Assembly: GCA_020025755.1 (NCBI GenBank)
Contig: JAHHRO010000027.1
Span: 1-30,881, forward strand
Direction of reading: 5' to 3'
Length of the DNA: 30,881 nt
Source: Butyricicoccus sp.
GTDB taxonomy: Bacteria; Bacillota; Clostridia; Oscillospirales; Butyricicoccaceae
Below, in pieces: positions 6,894 through 15,467 of this stretch; within the stretch, counting starts at the first letter, position 1, and each line of letters starts with the position of its first letter. Made by a program: the position numbers and the translations under genes. Under the pieces are notes generated by a model. It was given only the letters and a program-made list of their open reading frames with translations. It did not search any database and had not been told where the DNA came from.

Positions 6894-8867
6894 TTATAGC
6901 CCTATCATTCGGGCAAACTCCTGCTCGTCCACCACAGGGATCCCCAGTTCCTCCGCTTTTTTCAGCTTGGAACCGGCATTCTCTCCGGCAACCACAAGGC
7001 TGGTTTTCTTGGAAACCGAGCCAGATGCCTTGCCGCCCATGGATTCGATCAGGTCGTTAATCTCCTTGCGGGAAAAACGGGTCAGAGATCCCGTTGCTAC
7101 GATGGTCTTTCCTGCCAGCTGATCGCTCTTTACCGTCTGTTCGCCTGTAAAGTTCACGCCAGCCGCACGCAGGGCTTCGATCAGGTGTCTTGACTGCGCC
7201 TGTTCACGCCATGCCGCAATACTCTCCGCAGTCGTCTGACCGATATCACGGATCTCGGTCAGTTCCTCGATCGGTGCGGCAAGCAGGGCATCCAGCGTAC
7301 CAAAATGACCGGCAAGGACCTTGCCTGCCTTCTGTCCCACATGACGGATACCGAACGCAAACAGCAGACGGGACAGATCGCGTGTTTTGCTCTTTGCAAT
7401 GCTCGATACCAGATTTTCCGCCGACTTTTTGCCCATACGCTCGAGCGGCTCGATCTGCTCGGCTTGCAGCTGATAGAGGTCAGCCGCAGACTTTACCAGC
7501 CCTTCCGCGATCAGCAGCTTGAGCACGCCCTCACCACAGCCATCGATATCCATAGCATCGCGGGAGGCAAAGTGCATCAGATTGCGCAAAAGCTGCGCCG
7601 GACATTCCGCACCGGTACAGCGCATCGCTGCCTCGTCCGGTTCTTCATAGACGGGCGCGCCGCACACCGGACAGGTATCCGGCATCTCATACGGCTGCGC
7701 CTCTGCCGGACGCCGATCCAGATTGACACCGATGATTTCCGGAATGATCTCGCCTGCCTTGCGCACGCGCACGGTATCTCCAACGCGCACATCCAGTTCA
7801 CGGATAAAATCGCGATTATGCAGGGTCGCACGCGATACGGTCGTACCGGCAAGGCGCACGGGTTCCAGCACCGCATTGGGTGTCAGCACTCCCGTTCTGC
7901 CCACCGAAATCACGATATCGGTCAGCAGGGTCTCCTTAATTTCGGGCGGATACTTATACGCCGCTGCCCACTTGGGGAATTTCGAGGTCGAACCAAGCCG
8001 CGCACGCTGTGCGAAGTCGTTGACCTTGACCACTGCACCGTCGATATCGAAATCCAGTGTGCCGCGCGACTCACCCATGCGCTCGATCTCCGCCTGTACG
8101 GCGGCAGGGTCTGTAAAGAGCGGATAGCACGGACTCACCGGAAAGCCCAGCTTCTTCAAATAATCCAGCGACTCTGTATGGCTCTTACAGTCCAACTCAT
8201 CGCTGTTCTGGATATTAAAGCAGAAGATGGAGAGTCTGCGTTCGGCTGTAATTTTGCTGTCCAGCTGACGCAGAGACCCTGCCGCCGCATTGCGCGGATT
8301 TGCCAAAAGCGGCTGCTCCTTCAGTTCACGCTCGGCGTTGAGTTCTTCAAACACCGTGCGCGGCATATAGACCTCTCCGCGGACGATCAGCCGCGGCGGT
8401 GCACCTTCCAGCACCTTGGGGATCTCCGGAATGGTTCGGAGGTTTTCGGTCACATCCTCTCCCACCTGACCATCTCCACGGGTCGCACCGCGTACAAAAA
8501 CGCCGTCGATATACTCCAGCGCAACGGAAAGTCCATCGATCTTATATTCTACGACATACGCTGCTTCATTGACCACGTTTTCCACGCGCTCATAGAAATC
8601 TGCCAGTTCTTCAAAGGAGAATACATCCTGCAAGCTCTCCAGCGGATATGCATGTGTTACCTTGGAAAACTTCTCGCTTGCCACACCGCCAACACGCTGT
8701 GTAGGGGAATCTGCATCTGCAAATTCCGGATGTTCCGCCTCCAAAGCGCGCAGCTTGCGCTGCATCATATCATATTCATAGTCAGAGATCTCAGGGGCAT
8801 CCTCATCATAATATTTCTTATTGTGATACTGCAATTGCTCTCGCAGCAATCGGATTTCCTCGTCCAT
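6894..8867 (-). CDS. ligA: NAD-dependent DNA ligase
   Basis: The 657-residue protein has the full LigA architecture. The Ia domain (1-60) carries the paired Tyr of HNKKYYDED. The adenylation domain contains the nucleotide-accepting Lys109 in YKIDG. An OB-fold follows, then a four-Cys zinc finger (CPVCGAP ... RCTGAECP, about 395-420), tandem helix-hairpin-helix motifs and a C-terminal BRCT domain (about 585-657). It seals nicks in replication and repair. The frame can be extended to a GTG at 8885, but AAAGGAG lies inside that extension 5 nt before the ATG at 8867, which decides the start. It heads the operon with gatCAB. Confidence 0.97.
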   Translation of the reverse strand: MDEEIRLLREQLQYHNKKYYDEDAPEISDYEYDMMQRKLRALEAEHPEFADADSPTQRVGGVASEKFSKVTHAYPLESLQDVFSFEELADFYERVENVVNEAAYVVEYKIDGLSVALEYIDGVFVRGATRGDGQVGEDVTENLRTIPEIPKVLEGAPPRLIVRGEVYMPRTVFEELNAERELKEQPLLANPRNAAAGSLRQLDSKITAERRLSIFCFNIQNSDELDCKSHTESLDYLKKLGFPVSPCYPLFTDPAAVQAEIERMGESRGTLDFDIDGAVVKVNDFAQRARLGSTSKFPKWAAAYKYPPEIKETLLTDIVISVGRTGVLTPNAVLEPVRLAGTTVSRATLHNRDFIRELDVRVGDTVRVRKAGEIIPEIIGVNLDRRPAEAQPYEMPDTCPVCGAPVYEEPDEAAMRCTGAECPAQLLRNLMHFASRDAMDIDGCGEGVLKLLIAEGLVKSAADLYQLQAEQIEPLERMGKKSAENLVSSIAKSKTRDLSRLLFAFGIRHVGQKAGKVLAGHFGTLDALLAAPIEELTEIRDIGQTTAESIAAWREQAQSRHLIEALRAAGVNFTGEQTVKSDQLAGKTIVATGSLTRFSRKEINDLIESMGGKASGSVSKKTSLVVAGENAGSKLKKAEELGIPVVDEQEFARMIGL

Positions 8868-8927
8868 TCTGGCTCCTTTCTGCACACCCAGAGGGCTGTG
8901 CGCATAGTGATCCCAGCATACTTTAGT

Positions 8928-8936
8928 ATTATATCA
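8928..8936 (-). promoter_or_regulatory. Extended -10 promoter of the ligA-gatCAB operon
   Basis: Minus strand TGATATAAT is a perfect extended -10 (TGnTATAAT). No strong -35 is seen 17 nt further up, as is common for extended -10 promoters. It lies about 60 bp before ligA. Confidence 0.6.
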
Positions 8937-8975
8937 AATTTTTCCCCATTTAGAAAGAGTGAATTTGTCTTTTAT

Positions 8976-9647
8976 TCAAGGCACATAATCATTGATCTTG
9001 CCCAGAAGGCTTTGCTCCCCATCATCGACATAGGTGTACTGCTCCGGCACATGCCCAACGATCACGGTATCTGCAACCACGATCTGACTGCTCGCAACCG
9101 TATCCACGCTGCCCAGCCCTGTCAGGATGCGGATATCAGCATTGACCTCCAAAATCATTTGGTGCCGCGTCTGATTGATGCCGGCATCGGAAAAAGCACT
9201 GATAAAATCCGCTCTGACGTTCCCCAAGCCGGATACGCCGACCTTGATAGTGGGTCCGCGCCCAATAAACAGATCGGTTCCCAAAAGCGTGCCCAGCGGA
9301 ATCTTCACTTCACTTTTCTCCAACTTGTCCAGTGCTTCATGCACTGCCTGTGCGATCTGTATTTTGAGGTGACTCGCGGTAATGCCATCTGTACGAAGCG
9401 CGGTCACAGCCTGTTCTGCATCCCGTTCCAGCTGCACAAGATCCTCATATTCTGCCCGATTCTCATAAACCGTATCCGTCATGACCTCATAGAGTGCAAA
9501 AGACGCCTCATGGATCATGTAGTTTTCCGAATATTGCAGCACGACCGGACGCAGACCGCTGAGTATGAATATCAAAGCGATCATACACACAAACGGTACT
9601 ACGATCCAGACCAGCAGCCTTCCAGTATTCATCCGCCTGCGATACAT
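8976..9647 (-). CDS. yunB: Sporulation protein YunB
   Basis: The 223-residue protein has a basic N-terminus, one membrane segment (about 11-29) and a long exported domain. The strings HEASFALYEVM, KIPLGTLLGTDLFIGRGPTI and a late GINQTRHQMILEV with the VASSQIVVADTVIVG block match the YunB family, needed in Bacillus in the mother cell during spore formation. The frame is open for another 90 codons upstream, but those codons are M1 element and terminator sequence. AGGAAAGGGG before the ATG at 9647 supports the short start. It stands alone between ligA and the rpsA terminator. Confidence 0.88.
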   Translation of the reverse strand: MYRRRMNTGRLLVWIVVPFVCMIALIFILSGLRPVVLQYSENYMIHEASFALYEVMTDTVYENRAEYEDLVQLERDAEQAVTALRTDGITASHLKIQIAQAVHEALDKLEKSEVKIPLGTLLGTDLFIGRGPTIKVGVSGLGNVRADFISAFSDAGINQTRHQMILEVNADIRILTGLGSVDTVASSQIVVADTVIVGHVPEQYTYVDDGEQSLLGKINDYVP

Positions 9648-9715
9648 GCTCCGCCACCCCTTTCCTGCTTCTATCTTATGCATATGTGTCTGTCTATGTG
9701 CGCAGGCATGAAAAA

Positions 9716-9737
9716 AGGCACTCCAAATGGAGTGCCT
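9716..9737 (-). terminator. rpsA terminator hairpin, distal duplicate (keeps the T tract)
   Basis: AGGCACTCC / GGAGTGCCT stem, 9 bp with a 4-nt loop, followed on the minus strand by TTTTTT. The same hairpin recurs at 9953-9974. The copies flank the M1 element. Confidence 0.8.
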
Positions 9738-9952
9738 GAGGCTGTCGAAGAACCTTCGACAGCCTTTCCAGGGGAACCCAGTCCCCCTAGATACAGAGCC
9801 AGTTCCGGTAGAAACTGGCTCTGATACCCCCGGTTTCGCGCCCGATGGCGCGGGTCGTGGGCAAAAACCAAGGCTCATGTCCTTGGTTTTTGAAAATTTT
9901 AAGTCACTTTGCTCCACACGAAAACTGCAAAAAGGCTTTTTCGACAGTCTAA
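9738..9952 (+). mobile_element. M1 element, copy A (MITE-like, about 215 bp)
   Basis: This block is about 80-90% similar by eye to 28602-28814, and its start matches 30830-30881. Its ends are inverted: GAGGCTGTCGAAG on the left and TTTTTCGACAGTCT on the right. Inside are at least four hairpins: GGCTGTCGAAG/CTTCGACAGCC, AGAGCCAGTT/AACTGGCTCT, CGCGCC/GGCGCG, and AAAACCAAGG/CCTTGGTTTT. It carries no gene, so if mobile it depends on a transposase elsewhere. It lies between two copies of the rpsA terminator hairpin, which look like a target duplication of about 22 bp. Confidence 0.75.
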
Positions 9953-9974
9953 AGGCACTCCAAATGGAGTGCCT
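9953..9974 (-). terminator. rpsA terminator hairpin, proximal duplicate
   Basis: Same AGGCACTCC/GGAGTGCCT hairpin, 18 bp past the ispH-rpsA stop. On the minus strand only TTT follows before the M1 element begins, so the original T tract has been separated from this copy. Confidence 0.75.
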
Positions 9975-9991
9975 TGTATTGGAAAATGAAA

Positions 9992-11935
9992 TTATTCTTC
10001 GTCTTCGCCGTCAACCAGCAGTGCACGGATGGACAGGGAAACCTTCTTCTTCTCATCGTTGATGTCGATGATCTTTGCTTCCACTTCCTGACCAACGGTC
10101 AGTGCTTCCTCAGCCTTTGCGATGCGATGATCGGAGATCTGGGAAATGTGGATCAGACCATCTACGCCCGGAACGATCTCTGCGAATGCACCGAACGGCA
10201 TAAACTTGAGGATCTTAACGGTTGCAGTATCGCCAACCTGGAAGTTGGTGGTGAAGATGTTCCACGGATTGTCCTCCTGACGCTTGTAGCCGAGGGAGAT
10301 CTTCTTGTTCTCCTTGTCCAGCGCAATGACATATACATTGACCGGATCGCCGATGGAAACAACCTCAGACGGGTGCTTGATGCGGCCCCAAGACAGTTCG
10401 GAAATATGGATCATGCCATCCACGCCGCCGATATCAACGAATGCGCCGTAAGAAGTCAGGCTCTTAACAGTACCTTCGTACTCAGAACCAACCTCGATGC
10501 TCTCCCAAACCTTCTCAGCAGCAGCCTTGCGAACTTCCTGCGCAACCTGACGGATGGAACCAACAACACGCTTGCGCTGACGGTTGATCTCGGTGATGTA
10601 GAAAGTCTGCTTGGTCTTGAGCAGCTGAGCCATGGACTCTTCCTTCGGCACACCGGTCTGGGATGCCGGGATGAATACGCGAACGCCGAATGCGATTGCA
10701 ACGACACCGCCGCGGTTCTCCTCAATGATGGTGCCCTCAACTGCGGTATGCTCTTCCTTTGCAGCCTCGATGCTCTCCCAGCCCTTGAGCTGGTCTACGC
10801 GCTTCTTGGACAGGGTAACGGTGCCTTCCATATCGTTGACACGAACCACAACAGCCTCGATCTCATCGCCAGCCTTTACGTTCTCTTCTACGTTGTAAGC
10901 CGGATCGTCGGACATCTCGGAAACCGGGATGTAAGCGGTGTGCTTTACGCCCAGATCTACCTGTACCTCAGTTGGGGTAACCGCGATTACAGTACCGGTT
11001 ACTTTATCACCATTATTTAAAGTTTTGAAGGATTCCTCCAGCATTGCAGCGAAATCCTCATTCATTTCAATTTTCGTTTCTGCGCTCATCATGTTGTTAC
11101 TGACCTCCTTAATTATCCATGCCGGAGTAGACGCGCCTGCGGTAATGCCCACAGTCAGGCCACGAAGTGCCTTGATATCTGACTTTCTCAATTCGGTGGC
11201 ATCCTCGATATAGAGGACGCGTGGGCAAAGAGAAGCGCTGATTTCGTACAGGCGCTTGGTGTTCGAGCTTTTTTTATCCCCGATCACAACCATACAGTTC
11301 GATCTTCCGGCAAGCGAACGAGCCTCTTTCTGACGCTCATCCGTAGCTTTACATATTGTATCAAATATTTTGCAGTTTGTATACCTTTTTTTTAGAATCT
11401 TCACAGAAATATTCCAACTTGCCCGATTGAGGGTCGTTTGACCGACGACGCTGATCGGCGTATCTTCCGCAAGTCCGGAAGCGTCCAATTCCTCTAAAAG
11501 CTGCTCAGAAGTTTCATAAACCAGCGCATTTTCGCACCAACCTGCGATTCCAAGCACCTCTGGGTGATTTCTGCTGCCCAAAATGATGATCCTGCGTCCT
11601 GCAGCCGATTCCTGCTCCACATAACGATGGATACGGGAGACAAAAATACAGGTCGCATCATAGATGGTGCAGTTCTTTTTTTGGAACATGTGATAGACCG
11701 CTTTGGGCACGCCATGCGCGCGGATCAGAACGGCGGCACCGTCCGGAATGTCATCAATGTGTTCCGCTGTCCGCACGCCAAGCGCGGACAGACGCGCGAT
11801 CTCATGTGTATTATGGATGATCTCTCCATAGGAATAGATCACCTGATGACGTGCCGCTTCCCGCTCGGCAAGCTCTACCGCGCGGCGCACACCGAAACAA
11901 AATCCGGCAGACTCTGCAACAGTGATCCGACTCAT
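9992..11935 (-). CDS. ispH: Fused 4-hydroxy-3-methylbut-2-enyl diphosphate reductase / ribosomal protein S1
   Basis: Residues 1-280 are IspH (LytB), the last enzyme of the MEP isoprenoid pathway. The three iron-sulfur cysteines are Cys13 (GFCFGV), Cys96 (DATC) and Cys195 (DTIC), and the AHGVP motif lies at 73-77. Residues from about 305 hold four S1 RNA-binding domains; the third and fourth are the best conserved (GAFVDIGGVDGMIHISELSW and GAFAEIVPGVDGLIHISQIS). This fusion is known from Clostridia. An AAGGAGG site at 11104-11110 inside the ispH part precedes paired ATG codons (11092, 11089), so the S1 part could also be made alone. The start overlaps the plsC stop as ATGA. Confidence 0.95.
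   Translation of the reverse strand: MSRITVAESAGFCFGVRRAVELAEREAARHQVIYSYGEIIHNTHEIARLSALGVRTAEHIDDIPDGAAVLIRAHGVPKAVYHMFQKKNCTIYDATCIFVSRIHRYVEQESAAGRRIIILGSRNHPEVLGIAGWCENALVYETSEQLLEELDASGLAEDTPISVVGQTTLNRASWNISVKILKKRYTNCKIFDTICKATDERQKEARSLAGRSNCMVVIGDKKSSNTKRLYEISASLCPRVLYIEDATELRKSDIKALRGLTVGITAGASTPAWIIKEVSNNMMSAETKIEMNEDFAAMLEESFKTLNNGDKVTGTVIAVTPTEVQVDLGVKHTAYIPVSEMSDDPAYNVEENVKAGDEIEAVVVRVNDMEGTVTLSKKRVDQLKGWESIEAAKEEHTAVEGTIIEENRGGVVAIAFGVRVFIPASQTGVPKEESMAQLLKTKQTFYITEINRQRKRVVGSIRQVAQEVRKAAAEKVWESIEVGSEYEGTVKSLTSYGAFVDIGGVDGMIHISELSWGRIKHPSEVVSIGDPVNVYVIALDKENKKISLGYKRQEDNPWNIFTTNFQVGDTATVKILKFMPFGAFAEIVPGVDGLIHISQISDHRIAKAEEALTVGQEVEAKIIDINDEKKKVSLSIRALLVDGEDEE
11104..11110 (-). 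promoter_or_regulatory. Internal ribosome binding site before the S1 half of ispH-rpsA
   Basis: Minus strand AAGGAGG lies 11 nt before Met282 of the fusion, exactly at the junction between the IspH and S1 parts. It is as strong as any gene-start site in the window. Confidence 0.5.
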
Positions 11936-12519
11936 ACATCCTCCTTTGGGCGCAGAGCATAGATCCGGTGCAGGATCTCATGCGACAGCGCGCTGTAATC
12001 TCGGCTGCCCACTTCAGGCATGAACGGCTCCCCGATGATGACCGTCACACGGGAGCGGAAATGCTTATTTTCTGAAATGTACATGGGTACGATGGGGGCT
12101 TTGGTTTTCATTGCCAGCATCGCCGCGCCGTCCTTGGCCTCATCCTCGCCCGCGCCGCGTGTGCCTTGCGGAAAAATCAGCAGCTTATTGCCATCTTTTA
12201 CCGTTTTCAGCGCGGTTTTGATTGCTGTCAGGTCGGCACGCGAGCGATCGACCGGAAACGCACCCAGCCATGTGATGAGCGGTCCAAGCCCCTTGATATC
12301 GAATAACTCTTTCTTTGCCATGCACATGGTCTGGTATCGGTTGGAGATCGCAACCGCCGCGATCGGGGGATCGGAATTCTGCGTATGGTTGGGACAAACC
12401 ACACAGCCGCCCTCGGGCAGGTTCTCCCTGCCAATGATGCGCACCCCAAAATACAGATGGAAGGAAAGTTCTACGATCGGCAGCGCGATCTTCTGAAACC
12501 ACAGGTGGAATTTTGCCAT
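11932..12519 (-). CDS. plsC: 1-acyl-sn-glycerol-3-phosphate acyltransferase
   Basis: This 195-residue membrane-associated acyltransferase makes phosphatidic acid from lysophosphatidic acid. The catalytic NHTQNSD (NHx4D, residues 44-50) and the substrate-binding FPQGTR (116-121) are clear, and a hydrophobic N-terminal segment (8-28) can anchor it. Two starts are possible: the ATG at 12519 used here, with GAGAGG about 10 nt upstream, and an in-frame GTG at 12528, which would overlap cmk. The stop overlaps the ispH start by ATGA, indicating coupled translation. Confidence 0.92.
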   Translation of the reverse strand: MAKFHLWFQKIALPIVELSFHLYFGVRIIGRENLPEGGCVVCPNHTQNSDPPIAAVAISNRYQTMCMAKKELFDIKGLGPLITWLGAFPVDRSRADLTAIKTALKTVKDGNKLLIFPQGTRGAGEDEAKDGAAMLAMKTKAPIVPMYISENKHFRSRVTVIIGEPFMPEVGSRDYSALSHEILHRIYALRPKEDV

Positions 12520-12524
12520 TGGGA

Positions 12525-13208
12525 TCACGCCCTCTCCATCGCGGTTTCAATGACCTGTAAAACCGCCGCAATGCTTTCTTCCAGTGTCAGATCGCTGGTA
12601 TCCACCAGCACGGCATCCTCCGCCTGTCTGAGCGGTGCGACTGCACGGGAGGCATCCTTTTCATCTCGCGCTTCGATCTCTGCCAGCACTTCTTCCAAGG
12701 TGACTGCCTCGCCCTTTTCACGCAGTTCTGCACAGCGGCGCGCGGCGCGCGCCTTCGGGGACGCAGTCAGGAAGATCTTGACCTGTGCCTGCGGCAAAAT
12801 CACCGTTCCGATATCGCGTCCATCCATGATAACGGAATGTTCGCGAGCAAGCGTCCGCTGAAGCTCCAGAAGATAGGTACGCACCTCAGGCACACTTGAA
12901 ACCTGTGATGCATAGACCGAGATCTGCGGCGTGCGGATCTCCGCCGACACATCCGCGCCATCGAGCAATACATGCTGTACGCCGTCCTCATACACCAGAT
13001 CCACCGTGATTTCCGGCAGCATTGCAATGATCCGTGCACTGTCCGTCCCCTCGATGCCGCGGCGGTATGCCGCAAGACCGATGGTGCGATAGAGGGCCCC
13101 TGTATCCACATAAATAAATCCCAACTGTCCTGCCGCTGCGCGCGCGATGGTAGATTTGCCTGCACCGGCAGGTCCATCAATGGCAACCGCAATTCCAGTA
13201 TGTTTCAT
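12525..13208 (-). CDS. cmk: Cytidylate kinase
   Basis: The 227-residue protein opens with the P-loop GPAGAGKST (12-20) and continues with YVDTGALYR, the DGRDIGTVILP motif and the ASPKARAARR lid region, all typical of Cmk. It phosphorylates CMP and dCMP. It overlaps the upstream flavoprotein gene by 4 nt and sits in the order flavoprotein-cmk-plsC-ispH/rpsA; a cmk-plsC-ispH-rpsA order is frequent in Clostridia as I recall. Confidence 0.96.
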   Translation of the reverse strand: MKHTGIAVAIDGPAGAGKSTIARAAAGQLGFIYVDTGALYRTIGLAAYRRGIEGTDSARIIAMLPEITVDLVYEDGVQHVLLDGADVSAEIRTPQISVYASQVSSVPEVRTYLLELQRTLAREHSVIMDGRDIGTVILPQAQVKIFLTASPKARAARRCAELREKGEAVTLEEVLAEIEARDEKDASRAVAPLRQAEDAVLVDTSDLTLEESIAAVLQVIETAMERA

Positions 13209-14440
13209 GTATTTTCCTCCTTTGCGGCATTTTCACCCGCAAGCCGTCCGGTTGCCCAAGCGATCTGTAAATTGAAGCCGCCTGTATAGGCATCCACATC
13301 CAACACTTCGCCTGCAAAGTACAGTCCCTGCACCAGCTTGGACTCCATCGTCTTTGGGCTGACCTGCTTGACGGATACACCGCCTGTTGTAATGATCGCG
13401 CCATCAATGGGGCGCGCCCCCGAAATTTCCACAGGAAATGCCTTGAGCAGACGCACCAGCCGTTGACGCTCCGCCTTGGTGACCGAATGTACCTTGACAC
13501 GCGGATCAATCCCCGATTCCTCAATCACAACCGGAATCAACTTGCGTGGCAGCAGTTCCCCCAGCGCATTGATGAAATCGCTGTTTTTATGCTTCTCAAA
13601 ATCGGAAAGCAGACGCTTGTCCAGCGTTTTTTCGTCCAGCGCAGGCTTGAGATCGATGTCGATGCGATAGGTCTTGCTTCCAAAATGGCGCATGTGTGAG
13701 GAGGCGGAAAGGATCAGCGGACCAGATAAGCCGAAATGCGTAAACAGCATCTCTCCAAAGTCCTCAAAAATCGATTTTCCGTTTTCAAATACGGTCACGC
13801 GCACATTTTTGAGCGAAAGTCCCATCAGCTTTTGGCAGACCGGACTTGCAGACACCAGCGGCACAAGCGACGGACGCGGAGTCACGATGGTGTGTCCCAA
13901 TGCCTTGGCAAAGCGGTATCCGTCCCCTGTCGAACCAGTCGCCGGATAGGACGCGCCGCCCGTTGCCACGATCACGCGATCGGCTGCGTAGGTCTTGTGA
14001 TCGGTGCGCACGCCGGAAATCCGTCCCTCTTTTGCCAGCACTTCCTGCACGGTCTCCTCAAATGCAAACTGCACGCCCAGCCGCTTGACATAGAAGAACA
14101 GTGCATCCACAATATCAAGGGCGCGGTCAGAAACCGGAAATACGCGGTTTCCGCGCTCGGTCTTGAGCGGCACGCCCTGTTCCTCAAAAAATCCCATCAT
14201 ATCCTGCGGACTGCACTTGCCCAGCGCAGAATATAAAAAGCGCGGATTGACCGGCACATTGGCAAGCACGGTCTGTACATCACAGTTGTTCGTCACATTG
14301 CAGCGTCCCTTGCCCGTAATCATGACCTTCCGCCCAACCTTGGCGTTTTTTTCAAACAGGATCACCTTTGCGCCTGCCTCCGCGGCTGTACCAGCTGCAA
14401 TCAGTCCTGCCGCGCCTGCTCCAATCACAGCGATCGTCAT
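13205..14440 (-). CDS. HI0933/YtfP-type FAD-dependent oxidoreductase
   Basis: The 411-residue flavoprotein has the FAD-binding GAGAAGLIAAG (7-17), a second conserved GKGRCNVTN (44-52), VATGGASYPATGSTGDGY in the middle and the C-terminal GGFNLQIAWATGRLAGE signature of the HI0933 family. Members are often labelled BaiN-like or aminoacetone oxidase; the true substrate is not established from sequence. It starts directly after the rpiR stop, whose last codons carry its GGAGGACG site, and overlaps cmk, so it belongs to the operon. Confidence 0.88.
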   Translation of the reverse strand: MTIAVIGAGAAGLIAAGTAAEAGAKVILFEKNAKVGRKVMITGKGRCNVTNNCDVQTVLANVPVNPRFLYSALGKCSPQDMMGFFEEQGVPLKTERGNRVFPVSDRALDIVDALFFYVKRLGVQFAFEETVQEVLAKEGRISGVRTDHKTYAADRVIVATGGASYPATGSTGDGYRFAKALGHTIVTPRPSLVPLVSASPVCQKLMGLSLKNVRVTVFENGKSIFEDFGEMLFTHFGLSGPLILSASSHMRHFGSKTYRIDIDLKPALDEKTLDKRLLSDFEKHKNSDFINALGELLPRKLIPVVIEESGIDPRVKVHSVTKAERQRLVRLLKAFPVEISGARPIDGAIITTGGVSVKQVSPKTMESKLVQGLYFAGEVLDVDAYTGGFNLQIAWATGRLAGENAAKEENT

Positions 14441-15304
14441 TTATTCGTCCTCCAGTTTTTCATAAACCTGATATTCTTCCCAAATGGATTCTAATTTGTT
14501 GAATGTGCCTTCGATCTCCTGCTGGCGGTTCATGCCTACCGCAACGATCAGTGCATTGATGACCGCAAGCGGTGCGACCAGCGAATCGACAAAGGATGCC
14601 ATATCGCTTTTCGCAATCAGCACATGGTCTGCATACCGCGTCAGCGGAGACAGACCTGAGTCGGTCAGGGCAATGACATTCGCCCCCTGATCCTTGGAAT
14701 ACTTCATGGCAGACAGGGTACGCTTCGAGTAGCGCGGAAAGCTGATGCCAATGAATACGTCTTCCGGCCCGATGCGCAAGATCTGTTCAAAGATCTCACT
14801 GACCGTATTGGTATACACGAGCTGTACATTCTCAAAGATGAGCGAGAAATAGAAGCCCAGAAAACTTGCCAGCGCAGAGGAGGAACGCACACCCAGAATG
14901 TAGATCCGCCGCGCCTTGGTGATCGCCTCTACCGCATGGTGAAAGGCATCACGGTCGATCTCATCGAGCGTCATGCGGATCTTCTCGACATCCGCGCCCA
15001 GTACCGTCTGCAAAACATCACGGTTTCCCATGCGGTCGTTTGTGACCTCCATACGCTGCACCGCCGTCAAACGGTTGCGGATCATTTCCTGCAAGGTTTT
15101 CTGCAAATGGGGGTATCCATCATACCCAAGTTCGGTCGCAAAGCGCACCACAGTGGATTCACTGACGCCAACCGTAGCACCCAAACGGCTTGCCGTCATG
15201 AATGCTGCCTTGTCATAGTGTTCTGTAATATATCGCGCAATCAACCGCTGTCCCTTGGAAAATTCTGGCAGATTGCACTGAATCCGGTTCATTAAATCAT
15301 TCAT
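14441..15304 (-). CDS. MurR/RpiR family transcriptional regulator
   Basis: The 287-residue protein combines an N-terminal helix-turn-helix (about 1-77; GVSESTVVRFATELGYDGYP at 46-65) with a C-terminal SIS sugar-phosphate-binding domain (about 125-260). Such regulators sense phosphosugars. No sugar gene is adjacent, so the target is unknown. It is the first gene of the run leading to cmk, plsC and ispH-rpsA. An AAGG about 8 nt before the ATG is a modest ribosome site. Confidence 0.9.
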   Translation of the reverse strand: MNDLMNRIQCNLPEFSKGQRLIARYITEHYDKAAFMTASRLGATVGVSESTVVRFATELGYDGYPHLQKTLQEMIRNRLTAVQRMEVTNDRMGNRDVLQTVLGADVEKIRMTLDEIDRDAFHHAVEAITKARRIYILGVRSSSALASFLGFYFSLIFENVQLVYTNTVSEIFEQILRIGPEDVFIGISFPRYSKRTLSAMKYSKDQGANVIALTDSGLSPLTRYADHVLIAKSDMASFVDSLVAPLAVINALIVAVGMNRQQEIEGTFNKLESIWEEYQVYEKLEDE

Positions 15305-15367
15305 AGCAGTGCCTTATGTCTCCTCTGATCCGTGCCATAATTTGGCATACAGCACGTTTTTTCACAT

Positions 15368-15398
15368 AAAAACGCTGCACCGGTGTAATGGTGCAGCG
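15368..15398 (-). terminator. Terminator after rluB
   Basis: A 9-bp stem CGCTGCACC/GGTGCAGCG with an 8-nt loop is followed on the minus strand by TTTTTAT. It ends the dac-rluB unit and separates it from rpiR. Confidence 0.85.
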
Positions 15399-15467
15399 GT
15401 CTATTCCCATTGTATGCAATCATCTGCAAAAAAGCAAGAGGTTTTATAGGTTTTTTGCAGGATTTCC

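Noticed and set aside
7305..9824. 839-codon open frame opposite ligA and yunB
   Set aside because: Shadow of the high-confidence ligA and yunB genes; composition rich in Arg, His and Cys and without domains.
9648..9917. N-terminal extension of yunB and the matching frame at 28589-28780, with a shared peptide pattern
   Set aside because: The shared peptide is the translation of the M1 element; M1 is non-coding and the real yunB start has a good ribosome site at 9647.
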